DNA of 64,000 nucleotides from Flavobacteriales bacterium (GTDB taxonomy: Bacteria; Bacteroidota; Bacteroidia; Flavobacteriales_D; Parvicellaceae), in contig JAOASC010000040.1 of NCBI GenBank assembly GCA_025210295.1, positions 1-64,000 on the forward strand. Direction: 5' to 3'. A model generated the notes under the pieces. That model saw only the letters and a list, made by a program, of their open reading frames with translations. It made no database searches and had not been told where the DNA came from. Within the stretch, counting starts at the first letter, position 1, and each line of letters opens with the position of its first letter. The position numbers were made by a program, and so were the translations under genes. Of this stretch, positions 47,008 through 56,242 are shown one piece after another.

Positions 47008-47656
47008 CCCACTAGACTTTGAAATTATTGCTCCTGATTTCTTAGGGATAGATACTCCAAAAGCACCTAACCCTCAAACAGTTCAACCCACACAAACTGG
47101 ACAACCAGTGGCCAAAAAGGAAGTTGTGGTAGAACCTCCTAAGGAAGAAAAGAAGAACATTAAAGTTGCAGCATTTCAACAGTTTAAACGAAAGTCGAGC
47201 CTTTCAATTGGCGGTGCTATTAAGAAGAAGACTGAGGTTAAAGAAGAGCAGAAACAACAAGAAGATTTATCCAATAAACCAAGAAAAAGCTTTACAGTTG
47301 AGCAACTACACGCCAAGTGGAAATCGTATGCATATCGCGTTCAAAAAGAGCGAAGAGTTAGTATGTATGCTACGTTATCAAAACGACAACCTGAATTAAA
47401 AGAAAATTTTGAAGTTGTATTTACGATAGATAGTGCTGTACAGCAAATTGATTTGGATAATGAACGTCCAGATTTATTGGCTTTTTTAAGAAAAGAGTTG
47501 AATAATTACGGAGTTAGTCTAACCATCGAAATGACCGAAAAGGAAGCAACTTCTATGAAGTACTTATCTGGAAGAGATCGTTTCTTACAAATGGCTGAAA
47601 AAAATGATGCGCTCCATCAATTAAGGGAGAAATTAGGATTGGATATTGAATACTAA
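46994..47656 (+). CDS. dnaX: DnaX tau-specific C-terminal region (+1 frame)
   Basis: Read in the +1 frame from the A10 tract this region is open for about 220 codons and is not an independent gene. It begins SNPLDFEIIAPDFLGIDTP, a Pro/Gln/Thr-rich linker (about residues 360-420 of a fused chain), then Lys/Glu-rich sequence (KRKSSLSIGGAIKKK) and a folded C-terminal part of about 120 residues (FTVEQLHAKWKSYAYRVQKE ... LREKLGLDIEY). That part resembles the tau C-terminal domain that binds polymerase III alpha and DnaB. The GTG at 47108 is an arbitrary internal start. The fused chain would be about 576 residues, normal for a Bacteroidota tau. Confidence 0.8.
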   Translation, partial: KKKSNPLDFEIIAPDFLGIDTPKAPNPQTVQPTQTGQPVAKKEVVVEPPKEEKKNIKVAAFQQFKRKSSLSIGGAIKKKTEVKEEQKQQEDLSNKPRKSFTVEQLHAKWKSYAYRVQKERRVSMYATLSKRQPELKENFEVVFTIDSAVQQIDLDNERPDLLAFLRKELNNYGVSLTIEMTEKEATSMKYLSGRDRFLQMAEKNDALHQLREKLGLDIEY

Positions 47657-47664
47657 TAGTCGTA

Positions 47665-48906
47665 TTAAATGTCTGTTTGGATTCCAACTACTAAAATATC
47701 ATCTGTTTGACGCTCTTCACCTTGCCATTTTTTGAGTTGATTGGTTAAGTAAGTCACTCGATCTTTTAGTAGGTGTTTTTCACAGTTTAAAAACATTGTC
47801 TTCATTCTTCGTTTAGTGAGTTTTTTGCCTTTCTCTCCCCCAAATTGATCCTGTAACCCATCACTCGTTAAATAAAATGAATCTCCTTTTTCAAAAGAAA
47901 TATATTGAGTGGTAAATGGTAAAGGAGTAGAGGTTTTTCCAATAGTTTGTCGATCAGCTTTATACTCTAATAGAAGATGTTGATCATCATAAAATGCCTT
48001 TTCTAATTCAACTGAAGTCTTGCTATTCTTTGTTATTCTATAAATCGAATTATTGGCTCCACTATAAGCTAATGTGGTAGAACCAATTTTCATAGAACAC
48101 AATGAAATATCCATGCCTTCACTATGATAGGCGTTTTCAGTTTCAAACAAACGTTGAACCCTCATTCTTACAAGGCCTAAGAGTTCGCCTAATTCGAGCG
48201 TCGGTTCTTGCTGAATGACTTCATCTAGGGCTTGATAACAAACAATACTTATCATAGCTCCTGAAACACCATGTCCAGTGCAATCAGCAACAGCAAAGAA
48301 GAGTTGGTCGTTGAGGCGTCTTGACCAAAAAAAGTCGCCAGAGAGAATATCTCTAGGTTGCATCAAGACACAACTATTGGGAACGTTTAATATAAACTGC
48401 TCTGTGGATTGCAATAAGGTGTTTTGAACCTTTTTAGCGTAAGTAATATTATCGGTTATTTCCTCCTTTTGCGATTGGATTTGAAGGGTTTGTTCATGAA
48501 CCAAGTTTCTGTTATGGATTAATTCGTTCAGTCTATCATTATACAATTCAGCAATATAATTTCTCCAAGAAGAATATTGATCGAACCATTTTTTTGTTAT
48601 TGTTGGAGGAACTAAAATAACGGTGCAGTCATCTTTTACTGTTCCGCTACCAACACTCAGTTGGTTGTTTTGTCCTGCAATTAAAGATAAAATACAACTT
48701 TGACCAGGACAAATATCATAGATATGTGTTTCTATTTGCTTATGATTCGTTTGAGTGACCTCAATGGTCCCCTCCATTAGCAAAGGAATGGCGGTAACAG
48801 GTGAGAATTCATGAATTAATACTGTTCCTTTCTTAAAATGTCGAACAGGAAAACTTTGCAGTTCTTTAAGTAATGGGGCTTCAAAAATATGTTCTAATTT
48901 TTTCAT
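47665..48906 (-). CDS. cNMP-binding-domain plus SpoIIE/PP2C phosphatase
   Basis: This 413-residue signalling protein has a cyclic-nucleotide-binding-like beta-roll in residues about 1-125 (FKKGTVLIHEF, PLLMEGTIEVTQTNHKQ). A coiled coil follows at about 135-175 (QTLQIQSQKEEITDNITYAK, a common signalling linker in the phylum). The PP2C SpoIIE domain starts at about 185: GDFFWSRRLNDQLFFAVADC, GHGVSGAMIS, DISLCSMKIG, LTSDGLQDQFGGEKGKK and a C-terminal TDDILVVGI, so the metal-binding aspartates are present. The ATG at 48906 begins MKKLEHIFEAPLL; a longer in-frame start at 48993 would prefix an unlikely hydrophobic segment. The coupled regulator is unknown. Confidence 0.85.
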   Translation of the reverse strand: MKKLEHIFEAPLLKELQSFPVRHFKKGTVLIHEFSPVTAIPLLMEGTIEVTQTNHKQIETHIYDICPGQSCILSLIAGQNNQLSVGSGTVKDDCTVILVPPTITKKWFDQYSSWRNYIAELYNDRLNELIHNRNLVHEQTLQIQSQKEEITDNITYAKKVQNTLLQSTEQFILNVPNSCVLMQPRDILSGDFFWSRRLNDQLFFAVADCTGHGVSGAMISIVCYQALDEVIQQEPTLELGELLGLVRMRVQRLFETENAYHSEGMDISLCSMKIGSTTLAYSGANNSIYRITKNSKTSVELEKAFYDDQHLLLEYKADRQTIGKTSTPLPFTTQYISFEKGDSFYLTSDGLQDQFGGEKGKKLTKRRMKTMFLNCEKHLLKDRVTYLTNQLKKWQGEERQTDDILVVGIQTDI

Positions 48907-49013
48907 TTTTTTTAGGTTGAAAAACTTTATCTCGAGCGAAAGTAGTAAAAAACAACAAATGTTTAGAATTAGATTTGAAAACAAAAGTTTCATTTTAAAG
49001 CTTGCCGTATAGC

Positions 49014-49044
49014 TTGCAAAAGCTTACCAAATTTCTTATATTCG
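49014..49044 (+). promoter_or_regulatory. Promoter of the icmF gene
   Basis: TTG (49014-49016) and TATATTCG (49037-49044) are 20 bp apart; the -7 box differs from consensus by one base. Start of transcription would fall near 49050, upstream of the palindromic operator. Confidence 0.5.
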
Positions 49045-49068
49045 CGAGTCTAAAATTACGAGGAAAAC

Positions 49069-49092
49069 ATTGTACAATATGCATTGTACATT
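49069..49092 (+). promoter_or_regulatory. Tandem TTGTACAA operator in the icmF leader
   Basis: ATTGTACAAT (49069-49078) is a perfect 10-bp palindrome; ATTGTACATT (49083-49092) is a near copy with centres 14 bp apart. The pair lies between the promoter and the ATG at 49105, a typical roadblock-repressor position. The regulator (TetR-type is plausible) is unknown. Confidence 0.45.
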
Positions 49093-49104
49093 ATACAAAA
49101 AAAA

Positions 49105-52100
49105 ATGGAAAATATAGCACCTTATCAACCCCAAAATAAAGTAAGAATTGTTACCGCAGCTTCTTTATTTGATGGACACGATGCAGCAATAAATATCATG
49201 AGAAGAATTATTCAATCCACTGGATGTGAAGTCATTCATTTAGGACATGATAGAAGTGTAGAAGAAGTAGTTAATTGTGCCATTCAAGAAGATGTTCAAG
49301 CGATTGCAATGACTTCATACCAAGGGGGACATACCGAATACTTGAAGTATATGTATGATTTGTTAAAAGAGAAAGGAGCTCCGCACATCAAAATCTTCGC
49401 TGGAGGTGGAGGAACGATTTTACCTTCCGAAATCGAAGAGTTACAGGCTTATGGAATAGAACGTATTTACCATCCAGATGATGGAAGAGCAATGGGATTA
49501 CAAGGTATGATCAACGATTTGGTAGAACGATCTGACTTTCCTGTGGGCGCTGAAATTACCAATGAAAAAGATTTAATGGCAGAAAAGAATAATTATGCCA
49601 TTGCCCGTCTGATCAGTGCAGCTGAAAATTTTCCAGATGCTAATGAAAAGTTATTAGCTGATATTCACTCTGAAGCAGATAAAAATAATACGCCAATTTT
49701 GGGGATTACTGGGACTGGTGGTGCAGGTAAATCTTCTTTAGTTGACGAGTTAGTACGTCGATTTTTAATTGACTTTCCAGAAAAAAATATAGCGATTGTT
49801 TCGGTTGATCCTTCAAAAAGAAAAACAGGAGGAGCATTATTAGGAGATCGTATTCGTATGAATGCGATAAATAACGCTAGAGTTTATATGCGTTCGTTAG
49901 CAACACGTCAAAGTAATTTGGCTTTAAGTAAACATGTTTCTGAAGCATTAGTGATTTTAAAAGCAGCAAATTATGATCTAATCATATTAGAAACTTCTGG
50001 TATTGGACAATCTGATACAGAAATTATGGATCACTCAGATGTAAGCTTATATGTCATGACTCCAGAGTTTGGTGCTGCAACGCAATTGGAGAAAATTGAT
50101 ATGCTTGATTTTGCAGATTTAGTTGCGATTAATAAATTCGATAAACGAGGGGCATTGGATGCAATAAGAGATGTAAAAAAGCAATACATGCGTAACCATA
50201 ATTTATGGGACGTAAATCAAGATGATTTGCCTGTTTTTGGAACAATAGCTTCGCAGTTCAATGATCCAGGTATGAATACGTTGTATAAATCTGTAATGGA
50301 TAAAATTGCAGAAAAAGTAAACAATAAACTAACCTCTTCTTTTGAAATTACAAAAGAAATGTCTGAAAAGATATTTGTAATTCCACCTGCTAGGACTCGT
50401 TATTTATCCGAAATTTCAGAAAATAACCGAGCGTATGATAATGAAGCAAACAAACAAGCTGAAGTTGCTCAAAAATTATACGGTGTATACAAAACGATTG
50501 AAACTTTAGTTGAGGAAAAATTGACACTAGATAAATCTGGAATTGTAACAGAAGGGTTAACAGTTGGTGAAGATAACCAAACATTAGTTGATTTATTAAT
50601 CAAAGAATTTGATCGCATTAAAATGGACTTAAACCCACACAATTGGGAAACCATTATCAATTGGGGAGAAGTTCAGAAAAAATATAAAGATCCTGTATTT
50701 AAGTTTAAAGTAAGAGATAAAGAACTGTCGATAAAAACACATTCAGAGTCATTGTCTCATTTGCAAATTCCAAAAATTGCATTACCAAAGTATTCAGCTT
50801 GGGGAGATTTGTTAAAATGGACTTTACAGGAGAATGTCCCAGGTCAGTTTCCTTACGCTGCAGGATTGTTTCCTTTTAAAAGAGAAGGGGAAGATCCTAC
50901 AAGAATGTTTGCAGGAGAAGGAGGTCCTGAACGTACCAACAAACGTTTTCACTATGTGAGTTTGGGAATGCCAGCTAAACGTTTATCAACGGCGTTTGAT
51001 TCGGTTACTTTATATGGAAATGATCCAGATTTAAGACCAGATATTTATGGTAAAATTGGGAATTCAGGGGTTTCTATTTGTTGCTTAGATGATGCCAAGA
51101 AACTGTATTCTGGTTTTGATTTGACTCATGCTTTGACTTCAGTATCCATGACGATTAATGGACCAGCTCCAATGTTGTTAGGGTTCTTTATGAATGCAGC
51201 AATTGATCAAAATTGTGAAAAATACATTAAAGAAAATGGATTAGAAGCTGAAGTAGAGGCAAAAATAGAAGCGATTTATAAAGCCAAAGGAACAAAACGA
51301 CCAAGATATCAAGGAGATTTACCAGAAGGAAACGACGGATTAGGGCTAATGCTGCTAGGTGTTACTGGAGATAAGGTGTTACCTACTGAAGTGTACCAAC
51401 AAATAAAAGCAGAAACTTTAACGAAAGTAAGAGGGACTGTTCAAGCAGATATTTTGAAAGAGGATCAAGCACAAAATACTTGTATTTTTTCTACTGAATT
51501 TGCTTTGCGTTTAATGGGAGATGTACAGGAATATTTTATCAATAATGGCGTAAGAAATTTTTATTCTGTTTCAATCTCAGGTTACCACATTGCCGAAGCT
51601 GGAGCAAATCCTATTACACAGTTAGCGTTAACATTAGCCAATGGATTTACTTATGTAGAGTATTACTTAAGTAGAGGTATGGATATCAATAAGTTTGGAC
51701 CCAATTTATCGTTCTTCTTTTCGAATGGTATTGATCCTGAATATGCTGTAATTGGTAGGGTAGCACGTAAGATTTGGAGTAAAGCATTAAAGCATAAATA
51801 TGGAGCTAGTGCAAGAGCTCAAATGCTAAAATATCATATTCAAACAAGTGGACGTTCGTTACACGCTCAAGAAATTGATTTTAATGATATTCGTACAACA
51901 CTACAAGCGTTATATGCCATATACGATAACTGTAACTCACTGCATACGAATGCTTATGATGAAGCAATTACAACACCTACAGAGGAGTCAGTAAGAAGAG
52001 CAATGGCGATTCAGTTAATCATTAATAGAGAGTTAGGATTAGCTAAAAATGAAAACCCAATTCAAGGGGCGTTTATCATAGAAGAATTGACAGATTTAGT

Positions 52101-52530
52101 TGAAGAAGCAGTATTACAAGAGTTCGATAGAATCACGGAAAGAGGAGGCGTTTTAGGTGCAATGGAAACAATGTATCAACGTAGTAAAATTCAGGAAGAA
52201 AGCTTGTATTATGAAACATTGAAGCATACTGGTGAATTTCCTATTATTGGAGTAAATACGTTCTTAAGCTCTAAAGGATCGCCAACCATCTTACCTAAGG
52301 AAGTAATTCGTGCAACAGAAGAAGAAAAACAATATCAAATTGAGATGTTGAATGAATTGCATACCACACATGAGGAAGAAGTTACCAAGCAAATTGCAAT
52401 TATACAAGAAGCAGCTATCCAAAACGAAAACGTATTTGAAAAGTTAATGGAGGCTTCAAAATATTGTTCTTTAGGTCAAATTACAAAAGCGTTGTTTGAA
52501 GTAGGAGGACAGTATAGAAGGAATATGTAA
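49105..52530 (+). CDS. icmF: Fused isobutyryl-CoA mutase (IcmF)
   Basis: This 1141-residue adenosylcobalamin enzyme interconverts isobutyryl-CoA and n-butyryl-CoA; relatives also act on isovaleryl/pivalyl-CoA. Domains in order: B12-binding Rossmann domain (about 10-140) with the cobalt-ligand motif FDGHD (His25); a MeaB-type GTPase chaperone (about 180-420) with P-loop GTGGAGKSS near 200; a linker; and the TIM-barrel mutase domain from about 575 ([31 protein letters not shown]) to the C-terminus ([12 protein letters not shown]). Having mutase and its G-protein repair chaperone in one chain is the IcmF hallmark. The ATG at 49105 is preferred over a TTG at 49084. It is transcribed alone behind the promoter and operator noted above. 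Confidence 0.93.
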   Translation: MENIAPYQPQNKVRIVTAASLFDGHDAAINIMRRIIQSTGCEVIHLGHDRSVEEVVNCAIQEDVQAIAMTSYQGGHTEYLKYMYDLLKEKGAPHIKIFAGGGGTILPSEIEELQAYGIERIYHPDDGRAMGLQGMINDLVERSDFPVGAEITNEKDLMAEKNNYAIARLISAAENFPDANEKLLADIHSEADKNNTPILGITGTGGAGKSSLVDELVRRFLIDFPEKNIAIVSVDPSKRKTGGALLGDRIRMNAINNARVYMRSLATRQSNLALSKHVSEALVILKAANYDLIILETSGIGQSDTEIMDHSDVSLYVMTPEFGAATQLEKIDMLDFADLVAINKFDKRGALDAIRDVKKQYMRNHNLWDVNQDDLPVFGTIASQFNDPGMNTLYKSVMDKIAEKVNNKLTSSFEITKEMSEKIFVIPPARTRYLSEISENNRAYDNEANKQAEVAQKLYGVYKTIETLVEEKLTLDKSGIVTEGLTVGEDNQTLVDLLIKEFDRIKMDLNPHNWETIINWGEVQKKYKDPVFKFKVRDKELSIKTHSESLSHLQIPKIALPKYSAWGDLLKWTLQENVPGQFPYAAGLFPFKREGEDPTRMFAGEGGPERTNKRFHYVSLGMPAKRLSTAFDSVTLYGNDPDLRPDIYGKIGNSGVSICCLDDAKKLYSGFDLTHALTSVSMTINGPAPMLLGFFMNAAIDQNCEKYIKENGLEAEVEAKIEAIYKAKGTKRPRYQGDLPEGNDGLGLMLLGVTGDKVLPTEVYQQIKAETLTKVRGTVQADILKEDQAQNTCIFSTEFALRLMGDVQEYFINNGVRNFYSVSISGYHIAEAGANPITQLALTLANGFTYVEYYLSRGMDINKFGPNLSFFFSNGIDPEYAVIGRVARKIWSKALKHKYGASARAQMLKYHIQTSGRSLHAQEIDFNDIRTTLQALYAIYDNCNSLHTNAYDEAITTPTEESVRRAMAIQLIINRELGLAKNENPIQGAFIIEELTDLVEEAVLQEFDRITERGGVLGAMETMYQRSKIQEESLYYETLKHTGEFPIIGVNTFLSSKGSPTILPKEVIRATEEEKQYQIEMLNELHTTHEEEVTKQIAIIQEAAIQNENVFEKLMEASKYCSLGQITKALFEVGGQYRRNM

Positions 52531-52539
52531 GATTTAAAT

Positions 52540-52569
52540 TATGAGCGTTATATTTTTATAACGCTCATA
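52540..52569. terminator. Hairpin between icmF and the DoxX gene
   Basis: TATGAGCGTTATA (52540-52552) and TATAACGCTCATA (52557-52569) form a perfect 13-bp stem with a TTTT loop. It includes the last codons of the DoxX gene. There is no clear T tract, so it may work as a convergent-end hairpin rather than a strong terminator. Confidence 0.5.
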
Positions 52570-53000
52570 TAGATCCATAATATAAAAAATACTTGCAATG
52601 GGACTCTAAACCATAAATAAGATAAACCAGGACCATCAAGAGTTCCTTTTTGATAATCGATATGATGATAGGTTGCATAGATATTTACAGGTAACATTAC
52701 AATGAAAAAGAGAACTAAGAAGTAAGTTGTAACAAGTTGATAATCTTTGGTGAGTAAACCTATTGCGAAAAGTATTTCGAAGATTCCTGTAGCATAAACA
52801 GCAAACGTTCGATAAGGGATAAATTTCGGTAGCATCATGGTCATACCTTTGGTGAAAATAAAATGACCAATAGCAGTAAAAAGAAGCATGCAAGACATGG
52901 CAATTCGCCCTGCTAAAGAAAAGTTATAGCTTTGTTGAACTAATCTTAAAATAAGTATTGCAATAAAAAAACTTGCAAGCAAAACAATTAAAGGTTTCAT
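52548..53000 (-). CDS. DoxX-like small integral membrane protein
   Basis: This 150-residue protein has four predicted helices; the second and third (FAVYATGIFEILFAIGLLT, then TTYFLVLFFIVMLPVNIYAT) fit the DoxX/DoxD-like quinone-linked membrane family. Members have been tied to oxidative-stress and sulfur metabolism, but most are uncharacterised. The ATG at 53000 gives MKPLIVLLAS; an in-frame TTG nine codons upstream is less likely. It lies 75 bp downstream of the Crp/Fnr regulator gene in the same direction and may be its target. Confidence 0.75.
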   Translation of the reverse strand: MKPLIVLLASFFIAILILRLVQQSYNFSLAGRIAMSCMLLFTAIGHFIFTKGMTMMLPKFIPYRTFAVYATGIFEILFAIGLLTKDYQLVTTYFLVLFFIVMLPVNIYATYHHIDYQKGTLDGPGLSYLWFRVPLQVFFILWIYMSVIKI

Positions 53001-53075
53001 AAAGTTATTGTATTCAATGAACAACAAAGGTCAATAGAATATAACCAAAAACACTGAACCCAAGTTAATTAATCC

Positions 53076-53639
53076 TCATATACGCTTTCTAATTCTACTT
53101 AATGCTTGTGGAGTAACACCAATGTAGGAGGCAATATATTTTAATGGGATTTCACGAATTAAGTTAGGGCGTTGGGTGAATAAATTCAGGTAACGTTCCT
53201 CTGCTGTTTTAGTGAGTAAATCATGTTCTCTTTGAGACTTAATTAAAAACATTTTTTCGGCCATTTTTCTGCCGATACTATTTCCACATTCGGTTGTACG
53301 ATATATCAATTGCAAATCTTTGTATGAAATTCTCCAAAGGATACTTTCCGATAAGGTTTCAATGGAGTAGGTGGAAGGTATTTGGGTTATCAATGAATCA
53401 TAAGCAGTTGCAAATTCATTTTTAAAAACAAAACCAAAAGTAATTGCTAAATCTTCAGTAGGAATAAAGAAGCGAATAATTCCCTCAGCAACAAAGTAAA
53501 GGTACTTTTCAGTTTTACCTTTAGCAGTAATTGTCGTGTTCTTGGGAAGTTTTATTTTTTGTAGTTTAGAAGAGAACAATTCCCATTCATGGTTAGAAAT
53601 AGGGTAAAGGGTTTCGATATATTGTTTTAACTCATCCAA
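53076..53639 (-). CDS. Crp/Fnr-family transcriptional regulator
   Basis: This 187-residue protein has a cNMP-binding-like beta-roll (about 10-115; ITAKGKTEKYLYFVAEGIIR) and a C-terminal winged HTH whose recognition part is IPLKYIASYIGVTPQALSRIRKRI. It is the short Bacteroidota form and lacks the cysteine pattern of Fnr iron-sulfur sensors, so a small-molecule or no ligand is likely. The start appears to be TTG, because an in-frame stop lies just upstream and no ATG is available. DoxX is downstream. Confidence 0.85.
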   Translation of the reverse strand: MDELKQYIETLYPISNHEWELFSSKLQKIKLPKNTTITAKGKTEKYLYFVAEGIIRFFIPTEDLAITFGFVFKNEFATAYDSLITQIPSTYSIETLSESILWRISYKDLQLIYRTTECGNSIGRKMAEKMFLIKSQREHDLLTKTAEERYLNLFTQRPNLIREIPLKYIASYIGVTPQALSRIRKRI

Positions 53640-53679
53640 ATTTATTAGTGATTTATTGCTAAGGTATCAATAATCAATA

Positions 53680-53713
53680 AAAAAGCCTATTAGCAAAACT
53701 AATAGGCTTTTAA
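53680..53713. terminator. Terminator after the zinc-type regulon genes
   Basis: AAAAGCCTATTAG and CTAATAGGCTTTT form a perfect 13-bp stem around CAAAA. On the minus strand it closes the TonB receptor-lipoprotein unit. Confidence 0.85.
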
Positions 53714-53729
53714 CAAATTATTATTTTTT

Positions 53730-53954
53730 TTAGTGCTCATGACAGTGTACATCGTATTTGTTACCATCAGCGTCAGTATAACCATTTGCTTCTAGGTCTT
53801 CTAACTCGTCACCACATTTCTCTCCTAATTCAACTTCAGTTTCTGCTCCGTTTACCATTTTTTCGTAATGACACTCATGGCATTCTTTCTTTTTACAAGC
53901 GTTTAAACTTAATAAGAATACAGATGCTCCGATAATTAATGTTAACTTTTTCAT
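53730..53954 (-). CDS. Small Cys/His-rich lipoprotein
   Basis: This 74-residue protein has a lipoprotein signal with lipobox LNAC (Cys20), followed immediately by KKKECHECHYEKMVNG, a CxxCH-type metal-binding arrangement, and it ends YDVHCHEH. It is the last gene behind the TonB-dependent receptor (12 bp gap) and next to a Fur-family regulator. The simplest reading is a periplasmic metal-binding lipoprotein, probably for zinc, but no family was recognised. Confidence 0.75.
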   Translation of the reverse strand: MKKLTLIIGASVFLLSLNACKKKECHECHYEKMVNGAETEVELGEKCGDELEDLEANGYTDADGNKYDVHCHEH

Positions 53955-53966
53955 TGTTTTTGGTTT

Positions 53967-56174
53967 TTATTTTATATTTATTTTTAAGCCGATATATATA
54001 TTTCTACCGGGATTATTAATGCCTAGATATTTTAATTGGGATAGGTGATTAATATATGCTTCATTGAAAAGGTTTCTAACTCCAAAGTTTAGTTGAGATT
54101 GCCATTTAAAATTAAGATCAAGATGAACACCTATATGAACTAAATGATAGTCGATAGAAGCACTTTCGTTAAGTCCTATATTGTTTTGTGGTAAGAAATA
54201 TTGATGTTGTAAACTAATGTTATTCAATGCGATCTTACCTTCTCTTTTTCCTTCATATTTAATTAAGGAATTAAGTTTAGGTTGCGGAATTAAAGGGAGG
54301 AATGCATCCTCACTTAATCTTCCTTCAGTATATGAGAAATTGGTTTCAAAGTGAATTTGATGAGCAAAATGTGGGTGATAGTGTACTCCCAGTTCTCCAC
54401 CAAATAAAGTTGCTTTATTAGCCTGTTGGTATTCATAAACATTTTTGTTGTCTATCATACTGTCTAATGGCGAAATATAGATGTAGTTATTGATAAGGCT
54501 AAAATATGGGTTGATAATAATCGAAAGGTGCTCTTTGCTCAACTCCCAACTTAAATCAACTTGGTTGGCTTGTTCAGATTGTAAGTTGGTATTACCAAGT
54601 TCATATCGAAGTGCTGCATGATGAACTCCATTTGAGTATAGCTCAGAAGTATTAGGAGCTCTATAGCCACTCGATAAGTTGAGGCGGTAGACATTGCTTT
54701 TGTTTTCATAAGCAAAACCAGTAGAATAATTGATGCTATTAAATTGTTTTTGTGTACCGTTTTCTGTTCCTTTGAAATCGTTGTTTAGTTGTAGGTGTTT
54801 AAAATCATATCTTATACCTGCTTGAAATTCGAGCTTTTTAATAGAACGATTATATAAAGCAAATAATCCATTTTCAAATGAGGTTGCATCAGGAATAATT
54901 TGTTCACTAGCCCTTTCATTACTATTATCTTGTAGCATACCTTGAACACCTATGACGATTCCTGATTTTTCAGCAGGGATACTATATTGGATGTTATAAT
55001 TGGTGGTATTAAGTAATAGGTTAATTGCTGGAAAAGTTACTTTTTCATCATATTCTTGAAGATGATTAATTACATGACCTACTTTCATGCTTAAGGTATT
55101 TTTATTGAAGTAAAATTTATTATCCAATAACAAATAGTGGTTATTAATAACTTGTGCAGGAATAGTTGTAGCTCTGCTTTGTGATGTCGATAAAAAGTCT
55201 TTTAATGTTGCATTAGCACTATGTGTATGACCTGGTATTCCCACTCTACCGCTTAGGTAGTTATATTTTAAATTAAGATTATAATTTTTCTTTTGATAAC
55301 CAATAGCGGTTTTAAAATTATAATTACTAAATCTAGCATTTTTCACAAACTCACCCGATGGGATTTGATAATCAGCTTGAGAACTTTGACTACCAAAAAT
55401 ATTAACGCGTAAATTTTTAAGAGAAAATTTTGTCCCAACCTCAGAGTTAATCCCTAAATTATTCGATTCAAATGAACTTTTTATATAGCTTTCAGGTTTA
55501 ATGCTATAATCTTGATCAGTAAAATAAATAATTCCGCCTAATGCATCAGAACCATACAATAAAGAAGCAGGGCCTTTAATGATTTCAACTCCTTTTATTC
55601 CAATATTTGTAATTCCTGTTCCGTGATCAGCTCCCCATTGTTGGTTTTCAATACGTAACCCATTTAATAAAGTAACAATTCTACTTCCAGAAAGTCCTCT
55701 AATGGTTGGTTTACTAATACCAGCTCCATTCCCAGTAGTCTCCACTCCTGGAATATTACTAATTTGTTCAACAATGTCAGAAGAAGGAATATAACTGAGT
55801 TGTTCCATTTTTCTGGCTTCTACATTGATAATATGCTGACGCTGTAATTGACTGTTGGGTACAGATACAATGACTTCTTCTAAATGGTAATGTAAGGCCT
55901 CAAGTTCAACTTTTGTAGTGTTTTTTGTTAGTGTAATTATTTCACTTTTGTAGCCTAAGGCTTTTACTTCGACTTCTTGAGGTAAAGTAATTGTAGAATC
56001 AATGGATACATCCCCATTTTCGTTAGCATACAAGGTCAGGCTCAGGTCTAGCATATAGATTGATGAGGAGGAGATCCCTGATTGAGATTCTTTGTCTACA
56101 ATTGTACATACAGTAGTTTGTCCAAAAATTAGAAAGCTGCTGAATAAAGTAATTATAAAGGTAAATAATTTCAT
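53967..56174 (-). CDS. TonB-dependent receptor, probably for zinc
   Basis: This 735-residue outer-membrane receptor has a signal peptide (ends FGQ), a carboxypeptidase-regulatory-like N-terminal domain (about 25-95), a plug domain (SDIVEQISNIPGVETTGNGA, PTIRGLSGSRIVTLLNGLRI, IKGPASLLYGSDALGG) and a 22-strand barrel whose last strand ends YIGLKINIK. An external loop segment GIPGHTHSANATLKDF recalls the His-containing region of zinc receptors such as ZnuD. The ATG at 56174 is used because it starts the signal peptide MKLFTFIITLF. It is divergent from a Fur-family gene; the shared intergenic region has GTTGCA operator-like boxes. Substrate is inferred. Confidence 0.85.
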   Translation of the reverse strand: MKLFTFIITLFSSFLIFGQTTVCTIVDKESQSGISSSSIYMLDLSLTLYANENGDVSIDSTITLPQEVEVKALGYKSEIITLTKNTTKVELEALHYHLEEVIVSVPNSQLQRQHIINVEARKMEQLSYIPSSDIVEQISNIPGVETTGNGAGISKPTIRGLSGSRIVTLLNGLRIENQQWGADHGTGITNIGIKGVEIIKGPASLLYGSDALGGIIYFTDQDYSIKPESYIKSSFESNNLGINSEVGTKFSLKNLRVNIFGSQSSQADYQIPSGEFVKNARFSNYNFKTAIGYQKKNYNLNLKYNYLSGRVGIPGHTHSANATLKDFLSTSQSRATTIPAQVINNHYLLLDNKFYFNKNTLSMKVGHVINHLQEYDEKVTFPAINLLLNTTNYNIQYSIPAEKSGIVIGVQGMLQDNSNERASEQIIPDATSFENGLFALYNRSIKKLEFQAGIRYDFKHLQLNNDFKGTENGTQKQFNSINYSTGFAYENKSNVYRLNLSSGYRAPNTSELYSNGVHHAALRYELGNTNLQSEQANQVDLSWELSKEHLSIIINPYFSLINNYIYISPLDSMIDNKNVYEYQQANKATLFGGELGVHYHPHFAHQIHFETNFSYTEGRLSEDAFLPLIPQPKLNSLIKYEGKREGKIALNNISLQHQYFLPQNNIGLNESASIDYHLVHIGVHLDLNFKWQSQLNFGVRNLFNEAYINHLSQLKYLGINNPGRNIYIGLKINIK

Positions 56175-56200
56175 TAAAAATGAGTTATCTTTGAAACTTC

Positions 56201-56238
56201 GTTGCAAATATACGTAATTAAAATGCAACCTTGTTGCA
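56201..56238. promoter_or_regulatory. GTTGCA operator cluster of the Fur-type regulator
   Basis: GTTGCA (56201-56206), TGCAAC (56224-56229) and GTTGCA (56233-56238) form two inverted pairs, including TGCAAC-CTT-GTTGCA. On the minus strand TATATTTG (56205-56212), the receptor's -7 box, overlaps the first hexamer, so binding would block the promoter. The Fur-family protein is the obvious candidate binder. Confidence 0.55.
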
Positions 56239-56242
56239 AGTT

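Noticed and set aside
47108-47656. A separate gene starting with GTG at 47108
   Set aside because: The same frame is open back to the A10 tract in dnaX and its product is the expected tau C-terminal region, so it is treated as part of dnaX.
48907-48993. An N-terminal membrane helix on the cNMP-phosphatase from an upstream start
   Set aside because: The upstream in-frame extension is hydrophobic but lacks support; the ATG at 48906 begins the recognised domain.
53076-53639. An oxygen-sensing Fnr
   Set aside because: The cysteine pattern needed for an iron-sulfur cluster is missing.
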